In this document: positions 51,350 through 64,000 of the stretch, piece after piece
Layout: each line of letters starts with the position of its first letter
Numbering within the stretch: the first letter of the stretch is position 1
Source: Enoplosus armatus
Lineage: Eukaryota; Chordata; Actinopteri; Centrarchiformes; Enoplosidae
Assembly: GCF_043641665.1 (NCBI RefSeq)
Contig: NC_092200.1
Coordinates: 11,522,694 to 11,586,693 of the forward strand
Direction: 5' to 3'
Length of the DNA stretch: 64,000 bases
The notes under the pieces: generated by a model
Told to the model about the DNA's origin: nothing
The model's database searches: none
Seen by the model: the letters and a program-made list of their open reading frames with translations, nothing else
Program-made: the position numbers and the translations under genes

Positions 51350-53985
51350 TCTTTTCACCTTGTTTTGTAATGTCAGTGGTGGTGAAAGTGTCACCTTCTT
51401 GTTTTTTGGTTTGCCTGCTCTCTCATCTCTTGTAAACACACACACTCACTGGGACACCTATGTACAAGGAGCTGTCTCTCTGCTCTTTAAGGCCTTTAAG
51501 CCACAGTGTGAACTATGAGTCAATGTCAGGTTACCAATGGAGGGGAATAGATGGAGTGTCAGGGCTGTGTCAGTCCTTGTCATGGTTGTCTCTGGGGTTT
51601 GTTACTTCATTGAATTGAGTTATTGAAGAGATGACTGGCCAGGGACACCCTAGATCCAGAGCTGCAGTCAAGTCCAAGACCCAGCACAGCCGAGGTCAAG
51701 TCAAAATAGACTAAAAACCCAGACTGACAAATATCCTTAATGTGGGAACACATTAACGCATAAATTTTGACATGTATTGTCGAACAGAGGATGAAAGAGC
51801 ACATTTATGTCCTTTCTGCTATTCTGCCTTTCTCATATTATCTTATTTTGATGATAACACTATTACAAACTGAACATCTAAATGTGTAGAATAGATAGTA
51901 GTATACTTATTTTAGTCTGATTATAAGCACTGCCTTCTCGTCCTACCCTGACTGCACGTCATTGATGACTCGTGCTATAAGCTGACAGGCGTTTATGCCT
52001 TCGTAGCTGAATGCCATGAGAAATGGCTTTCTGACTGCTCGGACCATCCTGTAATGGATGAGCCATTTTTTGCCTCCAGCTGAATTCAATATCATTGTTA
52101 TTCTATGTGGCTTGTACAGCTGCAGAGTGTGTGCTGAGAACTATGTGGCGCGCATGCTAGGATGCATGATTGCGTGTGTGTGTGTCTCTCTGTCTCAGCG
52201 TATCTGTGTACATGTTTTGGCAGCAGCTCCTCCTGGCTACACTCTGAGGGGTAAACAGTGAGTTAAATTGCAGTAATTGCTGAAGTGAAACACTTTTAAG
52301 TCTCCTTTCATGTTGCAGTAATCTCCCAGGTAGTCCTGGTCATTCAACCTCTGCCTCAGCTACACCTGTCCAGCTGTGATAAATCTCTTTCCTCCACTCA
52401 CTTTTTTCTCTCTCTCTTTCCCTCTAACTCAACTGCTACAAGAAAGCGAAGGTGACCGAAGCAAGGACATAGTGATGTGATTTTCTCTCTATAAAGCCTT
52501 TCTCCCTTCGCAGTCGCTCTCCCTCTCTCTCTTTCCCTAAATCCCAGATGCCTGACTTGTGCGATTGTTTGCTGCAGAGTATTTAGTGCGCGTGTGAGCA
52601 TATGTTTTGGTTTGGTTGAACACGAGTGCCTCTGTGTACATTTTTGTGTAACTTCAAGATTACACACATGCACACTTCCACCTAAGATGAAAAAAAAAGC
52701 TTTTATCAGCGAGAGTGCCTCAGGAAATAATAACCACTGTGGAAATGAATGTGTGTGGTTTGAAAGAACAAGACCACAGTGTGGTCTGGACTCCCTGTGG
52801 TGTAAGCTGTCCAGATATCATATATAGAGTATTATGTGTGTGTGTGTGTGTTGAGGTAATTGTATTTATGAGTGGTTCTATTGGGTTGTTTAAGGACGCT
52901 TGAACATCATAGAGTTCACTGCAGCTCACAGCAGCCATTATAAGAAAGCTTTGTTATGGGGTTAAAACCATTTCAATAGAATGCAAAATGAGTATGATGA
53001 GAAAATACGAGTTTTTGAATGCAAACTTTATTAGATAATGCCTGCACACTAGTTTGGCCTCTCATAAACATCAGTGTTATAATCTGATTTAGTTGTATTC
53101 TAATTTAAATTCACTCCTTTGTGTTAAGATGTGCATTATAGTTCTTATATTTTGGAAATATGAGCTCCTCCATCTGTGTGTATGCAGCATGTGCTGTTGG
53201 TTCAGGTTTGACTGAGCCACTGAAACAGATCCAGGGACTGTGTTGTTTTATTTTTTCCTTGTGGATACATAGAAAAGGGGAATAAAGACATTTTCATGTT
53301 GCTTTTTCCACCTCTGTGTATTGCAAGTGTGAATGGCCAGCAGCAAGTTGCCTGACATGCACTGTTAGGCACAGAGTGTCTCTGTCTTGTTGACTGTTGA
53401 TTTGCCACCTGCACTGTATTATCATAAAGCCAATATGCATGTCTGTCAGTCGTGGGAAGTGCATTAGGCTTGTTGGTTCGTTATCAACGCTGATCCGTCA
53501 GCAAACAGGGCCACATGGACATTATCAGTCATTATCATTTGACCATTCTGTTTGTTCCTTTTTACCTACTTTATAAATCACTTATTTGCAGGCGTATTAT
53601 CACTGGATTTACTGTTTAACGGAGGCACTCATTCAAAATGCACTTAGCATTTTGAAATGTGCAGCCTCCCTGCTCTTTGTCATTAGCGATCGTTCTGGTG
53701 CTCAAATCAAAAGTGCTGTGCAGTTACAAAATGCCCTCCTTTCTCCGGCTGCAATCAATAGCTTTTTCTTCTACATTCAATACCATATTCTGCCTTCTCT
53801 CTCCCCAAATCACCTCTGACAAACTGCTGCTCTCCGTGGGCCTGACAATGAAGCACGGTGGTGGGTGTCACAGAACCATCAGTCACACTGCAGCTGTGTA
53901 TGTGTGTGTTCTGTCTCGACATTCGTGTGTATGGAGTCCACATGCCCTCTTCCTGCTGTTGCCAGAGTGTGTAACGGATTGATTT

Positions 53986-54087
53986 GATGTGTGTGTGTGT
54001 GTGTGTGTGGATATCAGTGTGGGTGTGTGGTGTAATGTGACAAGTGTCAAATGTGTCATGGATCCACAAAGACAATACTCTGCCTCA

Positions 54088-54116
<29 letters not shown>
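53986..54116. repeat. GT and CA microsatellites in opposite orientation
   Basis: A GT tract (53986-54008) and a CA tract (54089-54116) lie 80 bases apart and are complementary, so single strands could fold into a stem. Confidence 0.85.
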
Positions 54117-54119
<3 letters not shown>

Positions 54120-57100
54120 ACAGCAGGTGGGCTATGGCTGCCAGTCAGGCCCCCTCAGAGTCTAATAGGGATCTGGAGTCCCGGTCAGTACGAGAGCCCG
54201 GAGCCCCCATTATGTCAGAGCCACAGCCAAACCCCTGTCCCCTGTAATTGAATTGGCATCTCCCAAAAATAACTCCCTCCTCTCTTCTTCTTGGTTCGGC
54301 CCTAATTATTCCTCTCTGTCTGTCTTATCCTTGTTCATTCCTCTTTATTTTTCCCCGCATGCAATGCAGCTCTCCTTTCTCATCACAGGGGAATTCAGTG
54401 AGCGAACCTCTTGTGCAGCTCCGCTTCTTTGTTGCCACAGAAATAGCCTCTCGTTCCCCTGGCGGCTATCCCAGGCCTCCTCTTAACATACAGCGGCACA
54501 TCCTCTCACACCCAGCATATATGCACCACACAGCAATATTGTGTGGTACAGTTGCTGCTAACATTATCACTGAGTAGCGAGATAGAAGATCATTGTTCAA
54601 CTTTACAGGTATAACTGTAGCTGGTGCCTCACTCTATATGACACATTTATATGAAACAAGCTGTAGCATATTTGCGGCATATTGTAGACTGCCATTATTC
54701 CCTTGTGGCAGCCTAACAACAGATTGACTCTCCCATTCACTACAAACAGTTCACCCCCCTCCCTTGATGGAGGCACTGGTGTTAGATGTGTGTTCAGTAG
54801 CTGCCCCCCCCCCCCCTTTTCTTCCTCACTTGGTATCTCTCGGTGTGGTTGATGCTTAAGCAGCATTCTTGGCTCATTGGGTTGGATTTTCCTATGTGAA
54901 TAGAGATTATTCAGCAGAGGAAAGAACAATCTGCGCCTGTTACTGTGGCTTGTGAGGGCTACAGCTGCTAATCTGGGATGTAGCTGGAGAGATGGGATGA
55001 AGGGATGAAAGGAAGGAGAAGTGGCGTGATGGAGCAGTGGAGTGTTTTGATGAAGAGAAGGACATTGAGGTGTGGATTAAAGGAGGTGTAGGAAAAGTCT
55101 GAAAAATATACCTGCACACTGAATATATACTCCAAAAGTAGCCTTTTTTGATTATGACCTCCGTTTGTCTTTGTCGGCTGTGTGTGCTTATGTATCTGAC
55201 ATTTTGTATCTGAGGTATGAAATTCAGTATTTTGAACTTTGTCATAAAAAGTAGCTTTGCTGTCCTGTTTTGCCCATCTTCTCTCTTGACACATGGAAAT
55301 CTTCTGCTCCAGTTTCAATTTTCTGGAAAACGATTATGCCCGTTGCAGAGAAAGGATGGTCAAATTAAATCCGTATTCCTCTCCTTGAATTTAATCGGTC
55401 AATAATGAGTAATAGGATGGTCAAACAATAATACCAGAATGCAAAATGACTGAATTCCTTCACTTCTGAATTATCTCTCACCTTGCTGAGTTTGCAGTAA
55501 ATTGTCTATGCATGTTATTTTTCTCCTGCTCTTTATCTCTCTCTCATTTTCTCACATAGTTGCCACGCAGGCAGGCCGTTCTGATTGGAAACCGTTATCA
55601 GCAGAGCACACATTTGACTTGGATTGTTTCCCAAAGTGAGGGCTCATTATTGGCCTATTGGATAATCGTCACCAGCCAAAGTTGGTTCAGAGAGAAGTCT
55701 TCCCATTATCCTGAGGCTTCATTTTAGCTCCGGGGTTCACAGAGAGGAGAGGTGATGGGGGGAAGAGGAGGGATAAGGAGGCTGAGTAGTGCCGACGTAT
55801 AGAGCCCATAGCTGGAGTGTGTAACGCACAATTTTATGCACTTACAGGCTTGGATGGATGGTAGCACATGTTTAAAAGGCATCAAAAAGTCACAAATTGT
55901 TCTCAAGTAAGGAGAAATAATGGAAGGGCAGAAGAAAAGAGGTGAGGAAAGAAAAGGGAAGAAGGTTTAGGAATCTGAACGAAGAATGAGGTTGAAAAAA
56001 AGACTGTAGAGAGTTAATAGTGAACGTGACATTATCTTAAACCAGTGGTAGTGTGATAATCTGCCTGGAAGCTGTGTGTAATTGATTCTTCTCCTGCATA
56101 TAGCCTCTAATAATTGCTCCGACTTGGCCTGTAAAGCTGTGGGTAAACTCAACATTAAAAATGCATTTGGCCATGTCAATATTAACACTCTTAGTACATG
56201 CATATGCTTTAGTAACGTTATTACTCTATGTATGCACTTACTGTAAGAGCCAAAAGTGAGTGTGGGCGCCAACTGTTTAAATTAAAATCCGATTATACTA
56301 ATGCAGCAGCGAGTGCCATGAAAATCTCTGCAGATCTAATGCATCACCTGTGAGAAGATGATCTGCAGGTTAATGAGTTTAAGACAGTGTTGTGAATGAC
56401 ATATATGACTGTAGTTACAGTAAATCATGTTAATGAAGTGAACTGAATTGATTGGAACAATTAATAGTCATTTTGTTGGGTTGGTATTGAGTCTCAGCTG
56501 GACCTATAGATCGGAAGCACTTCCTTCATCTTTACATGCCTCCATCACTCACAGAATAGTCTACGTCCCCATGTGTCTTTTATATGTGTGCATGTCTGTG
56601 TTCATCCATTCATGCATACATGCCTGCATGTGTCCTTTTTTTCCCATAGTGTTTACTAACATGTCTCTTAGCTCAACGGGCTGGAAAGCCTGCAGGATTG
56701 ATGTGATGTATGTGGAGAGATGGAGCAGGTCTTTATGTGTGTTTGGTGAGGCTGCAAGAATGAGTCCCTGTGGGAAAACTTACCAGGGGGGTTCAGGAGA
56801 AGGAGGTGGGTGTTTCCATTCTGAGGCTCTGTAGGAGGAACTTCTCAGGTACTGTGCAAGGTGTTCAAGCACAAACATATGCACACACAGTTTTTAGGAT
56901 CCCAGATATACAAGCCAGAACAGCTAAGAATATGTTATATGTTATGTATAATCATCATATCCATAGGACCAGCACCAGCAGTAGACTGTCACCCACAAGA
57001 AGGTGGATGTTCTGACATTTAGGGAACTGAATACCTCTGGGATTTATTCTTGCTGTGACATTATGTGAGATCTGAGTGTGTGTGTGTGTGTGTGTAGGTT

Positions 57101-57534
57101 TATGAACTATTTCAGTACCATTTCAAGTGAGAGAGAAAGAGAGAGGAAGGGAAAGCAACAACGGCAGCAGCATCACGTCAGCCCTGTTGTGGTCACCTTG
57201 AGCTTCTCATACGCTACCTAAAAGAAAGAAAAGACATATTGTGCATAAAAAGCATCCACTGCGCTTGTTATTTGATATTGAAGATGAGAGAGAGGGAGAA
57301 GCGAAGAGCAGAGAGAGAAAAGAGAGCGAGTCTGTGTTTCGTCTTTACTCATGCAGTGGATGAATAAACCACACCAAGGCCACCACAGAAAAATGAACAT
57401 GATTAATAATGCATGTTGTATAAATTAGCCTCATTCCTCTCAAAAATACAAAAAAGTTTGAGCTCAGTGTTTAAAACTAGGTTTTTACCACAGTCAAATA
57501 TATAAATAATGTTCAGAGTGAGAGTTGAGGAACC

Positions 57535-57765
57535 AAAACGTGGTTACAGCCACTTTTTAGCCATGCTAGCGTTGTTAGTCATGTTAGCAAATGTCAATAT
57601 GCTAATACACTAAACTAAGATGGTGAACATGGTTAAGATTAAACCTGCTTAACGTCAGCATGTTAGCCTTGTCATTGTTAGCATGTTAGCATTTAGCTCA
57701 AAGCACCTCTGCAGTCTCACAGAGCTGCTAGCATAGCTGTTGACTCTTAGCCTTGTTAAATTACA
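57535..57765. repeat. Teleost repeat rich in GTTAGC motifs
   Basis: The block ATGCTAGCGTTGTTAGTCAT, AAGATGGTGAACATGGTTAA, GTCAGCATGTTAGCC, TTAGCATTTAGCTCAAAGCA and CACAGAGCTGCTAGCATAGC is, from recall, in the order of a very common percomorph interspersed repeat. It is non-coding. The boundaries are approximate. Confidence 0.6.
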
Positions 57766-59236
57766 ATTTAACAATACAACAATAAAATTATTAGTGTTTT
57801 ACATTAGCGTGCTCCCTGCTAATTCTTCCATGCCTCTGTAATATATTGTGTTCAGCATTGATGTTTATCCTCGACAGAACCGCTGTCATCATTGCACCTA
57901 CGCCTTTTATTCATTTTCTCTTTATTACATAATGCTATTTTGGGTCTGTTTCCTTATCATTAATTCTCTTGTACTTGATGGAAACTCCATTTGCACATTG
58001 AGGACATTTTTTACTTTCTTTCCCTTTTGTCACAGTGAAAAATATAAAAGTATAAAGACCATAGGCTAGCCGTAATTCATTTACAGACTGCTGAAAGGAA
58101 ATTCTGTCTCTTTGCTTCCTACTGCCTGTGAGGTTTCAGGAAGTAAATGTTGTCTTTGACATAACTTTGTGTTTTTGCTGATGAATATATTTTTGGATGT
58201 TTTTTAATCTTTAAGTAGTCGTGACATTGCAATAAAAGTGAAATCAACTCCACAGCCCCACTGTGTTTGGACTGAGTAACCTGCAGGAGTTAATGGCAGA
58301 GTCCTCCAGGTGTCAACCAGGAGAGTTTGGAGGAAGATGACAGGCTGCGGGGATTAAATCTCCATCACTTCAAGTCACTCAGCCCTTGATTTTACTGGTC
58401 AGAGAAAATGACCTTGTTTGCTGAATCTCAGCTAAAAACTCTCCACTGTTGTCAGATATATACTTACACTGATTTTCTGGAGTTGGCCGGAACTGCTATT
58501 TATCAAATCTCTCTTGGATGAGAGTGCTGTTGCAGTCAATGAAGTTGTACTGTGCAGTCTGAAAGGAATTTTAGCACACATCATCATCTTGCCGTAACTG
58601 TAGACTTTTGGGGTAACTTTATCTTCCTTAGCCTGTCATTCAAATGCTTCAGGGCTGCCTAATCGATCAGTGGATTATTCATTTGTCACTTTAAATGTTT
58701 TACAGTGATAAATATATCCTTGCAGATGATAGGAATGCCCCCTCTCCACCTACAGGCAATATGATTTCATCTCACCAGCCTCCCCACATCTGCACCTTAA
58801 TCAACAGCTTGCCGACAATCCCAACACCCGAACGCCAGAAACCCTCTAGCTTGAAATTTATGACCCACGTGCCAGTCTGCCACTGCATTGCAGAGGAGAC
58901 AGACCATTGAGATTGTCCACAGTGGTTCTCTCTGCTCTCCCTTGGAGCTGGCATTCACGTTGGGTGAACTGGGTAACTCGGCTTCACCCAGTCGGGGTCC
59001 AAATGCAAATTTTGCACTTCGATTGATCCAAAATTTGCTCCTGTTCTTACTGCTTTTTTTTTTCCACCCCGGAGGAGATAAGAATTTTTTCCAGCTCTAA
59101 CAGCACACAGCTTACAAAGATAGAAATGCATGCACACACACACACATAACACACTCTCACAGGCACACACACACAACACAGTGTGTTAATATGTCGCTTC
59201 AGGTCAAATGACTGCAGGAAAGGATCCCTAGATACA

Positions 59237-59284
<48 letters not shown>
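59237..59284. repeat. CA microsatellite
   Basis: Twenty-four CA units. Shorter CA stretches lie just upstream at 59132-59178. Confidence 0.9.
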
Positions 59285-59286
<2 letters not shown>

Positions 59287-61597
59287 AACAGGAAAGCAAC
59301 ATCTTCACACTTGAAATTGCCTACTTTCAATTAAAAGCACCTTAAGCACTTGGAAAGCCCTCAATCAATTCACAATTACCAAGTGCATTTAGCTACTGTA
59401 CACTTGAAAATGCACATCGACCCAGATCAATAGAAACACACACTCAATCTAACACTTGCATCAGCCAGGTGTGCTCCCACATCTCTCTGCTCCATGCCTG
59501 TATGATTTACTGGTGTAATGGTGAACAGTAGATGCTGGTGTTGTTGGGTTTCCGCTCCAGCAGGCGGATCAAAGACTCTCAGCTAAATTGTAAATTCACT
59601 TTCTCCAAGATCCTCTCCTCGGCTATACCAACACTGGCTTTAACATTACTCCAACATGGCTCCCTCTCTTTTCTCCAGTACACTATCTCCTTTTTTTTTT
59701 TTTCATCTTAATTGTAGTGGCTCTACATTCAGAAAGTCATACTGTAAATTGCAAAGTGACATTCTCTGCACCTGGGTATTGTATATTCAGTGTTTATGTG
59801 CTGTTATGTCCTCTAGTGTGCATTAATACATATCCCGACATATGTAAAAATCCATGTGCATCATGAAAAGCTTTAACACCACCCTGTGTGCTGTGAAACA
59901 GGGTTCAATTTATGCCATTTCAGATTTTAATAGCCCCTCACTATTTGTTCAATAATTACTTCCCATTCCTTATGCATGGAGGTCTCTCCGGGGTTATTTT
60001 ATGCGTCATGAAACATAAAGGTATACAGTATTATGCCTTAAGAATTAGATGTTGAAGATGCTTAAAAAGTTTAACTGTTCTGATTGTTATTCTGATGCTC
60101 ATTGCTCATTCTTTTCTTACATATTCAGCTAATTGCATCCCCAGCAATATCTAAATATCTATCTTTTTCCCATAGTCATAATATGGCTACTGATTTCTGT
60201 TGTGACGGCCTTGTTTACTTAGTGATGAATATTCTCATGCTCTTTTCTCATCACTTTTTCAGAGATGCTGCCAGTGCTTCAGGAATGGAAATGTTTTCTA
60301 ATAAATCACCACATACATCATATTGGTGTTGTTTTAGCATTCTTGTAATTTGAGCTTTGTTTTATGGTTGTCTAGTTTAAATAAATTAATTTACTCAGTA
60401 CCATATGTTACCCCCACCCTCTCTTATGACATTAAATAAATAATTACGTGACCAGGAGATGAATTGGTATCTATAAATACAAACACATTAGCATAACATT
60501 ACGTATTCTAAACACAATAGTGTTTACTTTGCACCTAAGCTGATTCATCACATTGCTATTGGTCAGCAGTGCATCAGTGTTGAGAGGTGTAACTCTTAAG
60601 CACTGCGCTGAGGAGGAGAACAGCTGCTGAGAGGGCGATACATAACCTAAAAAAAATGCAATTGTTTTTGTTTTGTGGCCAGGCTGCCGCTGGACCTCCA
60701 AACGCCGTTACCTTGATTACAAATATGGCCATAACATTAATTCAGCTTCACCCGGAAACTTAAGCCTGTCTGTTGGCTGAAAGAGAAATGGGACGTAAGG
60801 AGCCGTAGAAATGAGGGGACTCTGAAAAATAACTGTGTTAATAGATCGCTAGCAGAGAGAGCGAGAGCGAGAGAGAGGAGAAGCGGGGCAGACTTTCATG
60901 GAAAATGAAAGATGAGAGAGAACCGAGTTAATAGATGTTCAGCACAAATAATATTTGCCAGTAGTGACAGGCTGTCTGAAACACACTGCATCTCGTTAAA
61001 TCCACATACCATTCTGCTGCCCTGATTTTAAGTTACAAAATGAATTGGTATTCAGCCTTGTGTGCTCTGTTCTCCTCTTAAACCCACTGTACCCTCGACA
61101 CATTTGCATAATCAATGTAAGACTTTGGTTTCTTGTAAACTTTCAGCATCTAAAGAACTTTGTTGTTGTTCTTAATTTGTCCAGAGCTGCGACGATGGAT
61201 CAAGCTTGCATAATTAATTGTCTAATGAGCATGTTAGATTCTATGAGGCGGGATGTTAACTCACTGAACAGATTGCAGTGGGCACGTGCATTTCTGATGT
61301 TCATAGCTGAATGGCTGCTTTTGTCTGGAGTTAACCTTGCTCTGTGTTCTTGTGAAGCATTTAGCAGATGCAGCAGAGAGCAAATTGGCTTTCATCTGTG
61401 GTTAGTCACAAGTTTTTTTCATCGTCTTCACTTTCTCTCTTTGTCCAAACTGCAGAAATGAACGGAGTCCCAATACAGTTCCATTGAAATAACAATTTCC
61501 TTGCTTCAAACCTGTAGTCGCTGCCCACAGGAGCAGAGATATCGATTAGGTGTTGAACTGGTCAAATGTAGCTTGTGGGTGACTATAACCGAAACTA

Positions 61598-61950
61598 GTT
61601 CGTTAATCCACAAGAAAATTAATCTGCATTAATCTTTGATAATGAATTAACCGTTTCAGTAATGTTTCATTCTCTGTTTACAGCTTTTACAATGTGATGA
61701 TTTGCTGCATTTCTTTGGGTCTTGGACTGTTGGTCAGACAAAATATATACACTGCTGCTGGAAAAAGACAGGCACAGCACGGAAGGGAACATGAATAATC
61801 ATTCATGTATCAGGTTTTTTTTTAACGCCCATTATAGCCTCCTAGAACACATTGTGAAGATGTCACCTTGTTCTCTAGGAGGCTATAATGGGCTTTTTGT
61901 GTTTCAAAACAATTCATTGATTTATCCAGAAAATAATTAGCAGATGAATC
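61598..61950. repeat. Teleost repeat, family C, longest copy, with an internal fold-back
   Basis: The order of AAGAAAATTAATCTGCATTA, TCTTTGGGTCTTGGACTGTT with GGTCAGACAAAATA, GAAGATGTCACCTTG, and the AT-rich end AGAAAATAATTAGCAGATGA matches the body of the fish repeat whose end is seen at 33955-34140. The middle contains an inverted duplication (61827-61893). The open frame at 61722-61940 lies inside it and is not a gene. Confidence 0.6.
61827..61893. repeat. Inverted duplication (19-bp arms, hairpin)
   Basis: GCCCATTATAGCCTCCTAG (61827-61845) is the exact reverse complement of CTAGGAGGCTATAATGGGC (61875-61893). There is a 29-base loop, with pairing of a further AACA to TGTT after a small offset. 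The right arm sits in the normal order of the host repeat, so the left arm is the duplicated, flipped copy. Confidence 0.85.
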
Positions 61951-62180
61951 AATGATGTAAATAACCATTGCGACCTTGAAGTTGACCATTACCAAACTAT
62001 TATGACAGAATTGAAATGCGTATATTGAACAAGCTGTATTTAATTGAATGACCGACCTTAATGAATTAATAAAAATGTGTGGCTTTGCCTCGACTTGAAG
62101 ATGAAAGTGTGAATGTTAATGAGTTTAACTTCAATATTAAATGAAATCACTTGACAGGAAAGGTGCCTTAAGCCAACACC

Positions 62181-62209
62181 GTGTATGTGTGTGTGTGTGT
62201 GTGTGTGTG
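62181..62209. repeat. GT microsatellite
   Basis: About 14 GT units are followed by ACAGAGG and a run of nine G. Confidence 0.9.
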
Positions 62210-64000
62210 ACAGAGGGGGGGGGTCCAAAATCAATTAACTCTGTCTATTTGAATGTTGAACGGTAAGAATTAGTAGCTTAACTATAAGTTAACATTACAA
62301 CTTTCTGTAACTGAAAAGGGTACTTTGCTAATAAAGAGTGACTCCTGTTATTTATTAGGAGCTAATTGTACCTTACTGGCACCTGGATGACCCACATGTA
62401 TCTACTGTCATGGCTGCTAGATGAGCACAGGTTTCCGTCTCATTAGCAGAGATGTGAGTTAATGCGAAGGGACGCCAGGCATGACGACCCCCCTCCCCTG
62501 TCCTTGGATATATGTGTATATTCGCACACTCATTTAATTAAACGGCCGGAGCTAGCCGCCATAACTGAGCTGTTCATTAAACCCATATCACAGACACAGA
62601 GAGGCAAAATGAAACCTGATCTTAATCAGAACTGAAGGAAATGATTTCCAGACTGCTTCTTCCAGTTATTGAGATCTATAAATGTCTGCTGCGTATATTT
62701 GGTGTACTCTGTTTTGGGGTGTGTATGTTTTGTTAACCAGATGCTACAGCTCAGACAGGAAGAGTCTCTTTCATGCTGCTTGGAGGTTTCTTTAAATTGT
62801 TTTAATTCGATTGGGGGCTGACATTTCCCAGCAGCTGTGACCTTGCATGTGTATGCAGAATACAAAACCTCCCTTTGATCAGTATCTACAGGATACATGT
62901 GCCTACCACTGCCCTTCAACACCCCCAACCCCACCCCACCCCCCCTGCCGCCGATTCTCATATGACACTGTATATGAAATGGTTTGTTCATCTTGTTAAT
63001 ATGCGGCTTCTAATGATGCATATGAAAAGCAATCAGTGAGGCAGCAGAGGCTCCGCTTGAGGAGCAGCGTTAATAACTTAGGGAAGTGGGAGATTGCAAT
63101 GCCCCCACTGACACACGTACACATATTACACACAGGAAATCCACAATATGCTGCCTTCAGCACTCAGTTTTGCTATACACTTAATTCTTCCACGTTTGAC
63201 TTGGTGGCTTCGTTGAGGTCGGGGTGCCTCTTTTGGGTGTTTTTTGTTTGTGATTGATGTGTGTTTCACATGTGTTCAGACACATGGATTGTTTTCTTGG
63301 TATAAAGGATGTTTTTGTTTTCTATATTTTGCACATATCTGTTAGCATATACTGAACATGGCATCTGCTTTGTACAGTAGTTGTGTGTGTGTGTGCAGGA
63401 TCAGTGAGAGCAGTGTACGCTGTAACCTGGCTGCGTGTAGTGTATAGAAGAGCAGCTTAAATAATTTACTCACCACCCATCTGAGCTGAACCCACTTTCA
63501 CACCTTGCCAGCAGCAGCAGCAGCTCTATCTCTGCATCTCGGCCTCCATTCACGCCTAATGACAACTGACGGATGATAGGGTAAACATGGTTAAACGTGT
63601 TACTTAAGCCCCCCCTCCTCATTGTGTATTATTATCTTAAATATAATTGACACAAGTGCAATATATACTCATGATAAAATGTTTATGATATGAATGTAAA
63701 ACATTACATAATTTATTGTAGCCTCTGCCTATGGTGCATTGCTCAGTCAGCACAAATCCTACAGAGGAAAAACCCATGTACATAATTTATGTGAGCAGTC
63801 GAGTACAGGCCTCGGATAGCGAGGCTGCTTTGCTGGTTAAAACACTGATTAACAACTTATATTATCCAGTCTCTCTTTTCTTTTTATCAGTCGTTGAATA
63901 TCAACATTTACTTGGTAACTTTAATGTTCTGTAATGAGCAAAATATCAGTGAATTAGTTGCAGCTGTTGCAATGCCAATATCAGCTGTGGCTTTGGATTT

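Larger units (their letters stand above)
24721..64000 (+). other. myrip: Myrip intron 2, running off the right edge
   Basis: From the GTGAGA donor at 24721 to the window end I found no segment encoding the expected continuation of the Rab-binding domain: a Glu/Lys-rich helix followed by a Cys-rich zinc finger with paired CxxC motifs. The intron is therefore at least 39 kb, in line with the very long 5' introns of mammalian MYRIP. It is filled with decayed transposons and microsatellites, listed separately. The segments not listed are mostly AT-rich DNA in which I see nothing specific. Confidence 0.7.

Noticed and set aside
61045..61461. 138-codon frame with hydrophobic stretches
   Set aside because: No family resemblance and AT-rich composition like the rest of the intron; open frames of this length are expected by chance in 64 kb.
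1..64000. tRNA genes, CRISPR arrays, or a complete transposase gene
   Set aside because: No TψC-like GGTTCGAATCC box, no regularly spaced direct repeats, and no long frame with transposase motifs were found by eye.

Overview
This window looks like a piece of a ray-finned (teleost, probably percomorph) fish chromosome. It is mostly non-coding, with many long CA/GT microsatellites. It holds interspersed repeats that I recognise as common in perciform-type fish genomes, and two partial vertebrate genes with canonical GT-AG splice sites. There are no bacterial-style operons. Nearly all open frames in the window are chance frames, many of them running through microsatellites or repeats.

Region 1 (1-3350): the 5' half of a minus-strand gene for a small secreted protein I cannot name. 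It has a TATA box, a first exon with a signal peptide (3175-3297), and two further in-phase exons (1406-1453 and 152-259). The third exon carries an Arg-Arg-Lys-Arg furin-type site. The gene continues off the left edge. Region 2 (3351-15850): intergenic DNA between two divergent genes, with several decayed transposable elements and microsatellites.

Region 3 (15850-24720): the 5' end of a plus-strand gene that I identify as myrip (myosin VIIA and Rab interacting protein, also called Slac2-c). A CpG-rich promoter with a probable non-coding first exon ends at a GTAAGT donor at 16237. An intron of about 8.3 kb follows, then exon 2 (24512-24720), which carries the start codon and the first 36 codons. 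These encode the N-terminal helix of the Rab27-binding domain. Region 4 (24721-64000): myrip intron 2, more than 39 kb long. I found no later coding exon, so the zinc-finger exon should lie beyond the right edge. This intron is a graveyard of non-autonomous DNA transposons (several families with recognisable inverted termini), a LINE reverse-transcriptase scrap, LINE 3'-tail-like sequence and microsatellites.

The two genes share no obvious pathway; they are neighbours transcribed away from each other. I found no tRNA, rRNA, CRISPR array, complete transposase gene or new multi-gene system. The most unusual items are a perfect 28-bp inverted repeat with a 24-nt loop at 31386-31465, a second fold-back inside a repeat at 61827-61893, the unnamed secreted-protein gene, and clusters of abutting MITE-like elements. 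Repeat family statements rest on recall and on comparisons between copies inside this window, not on a database search.
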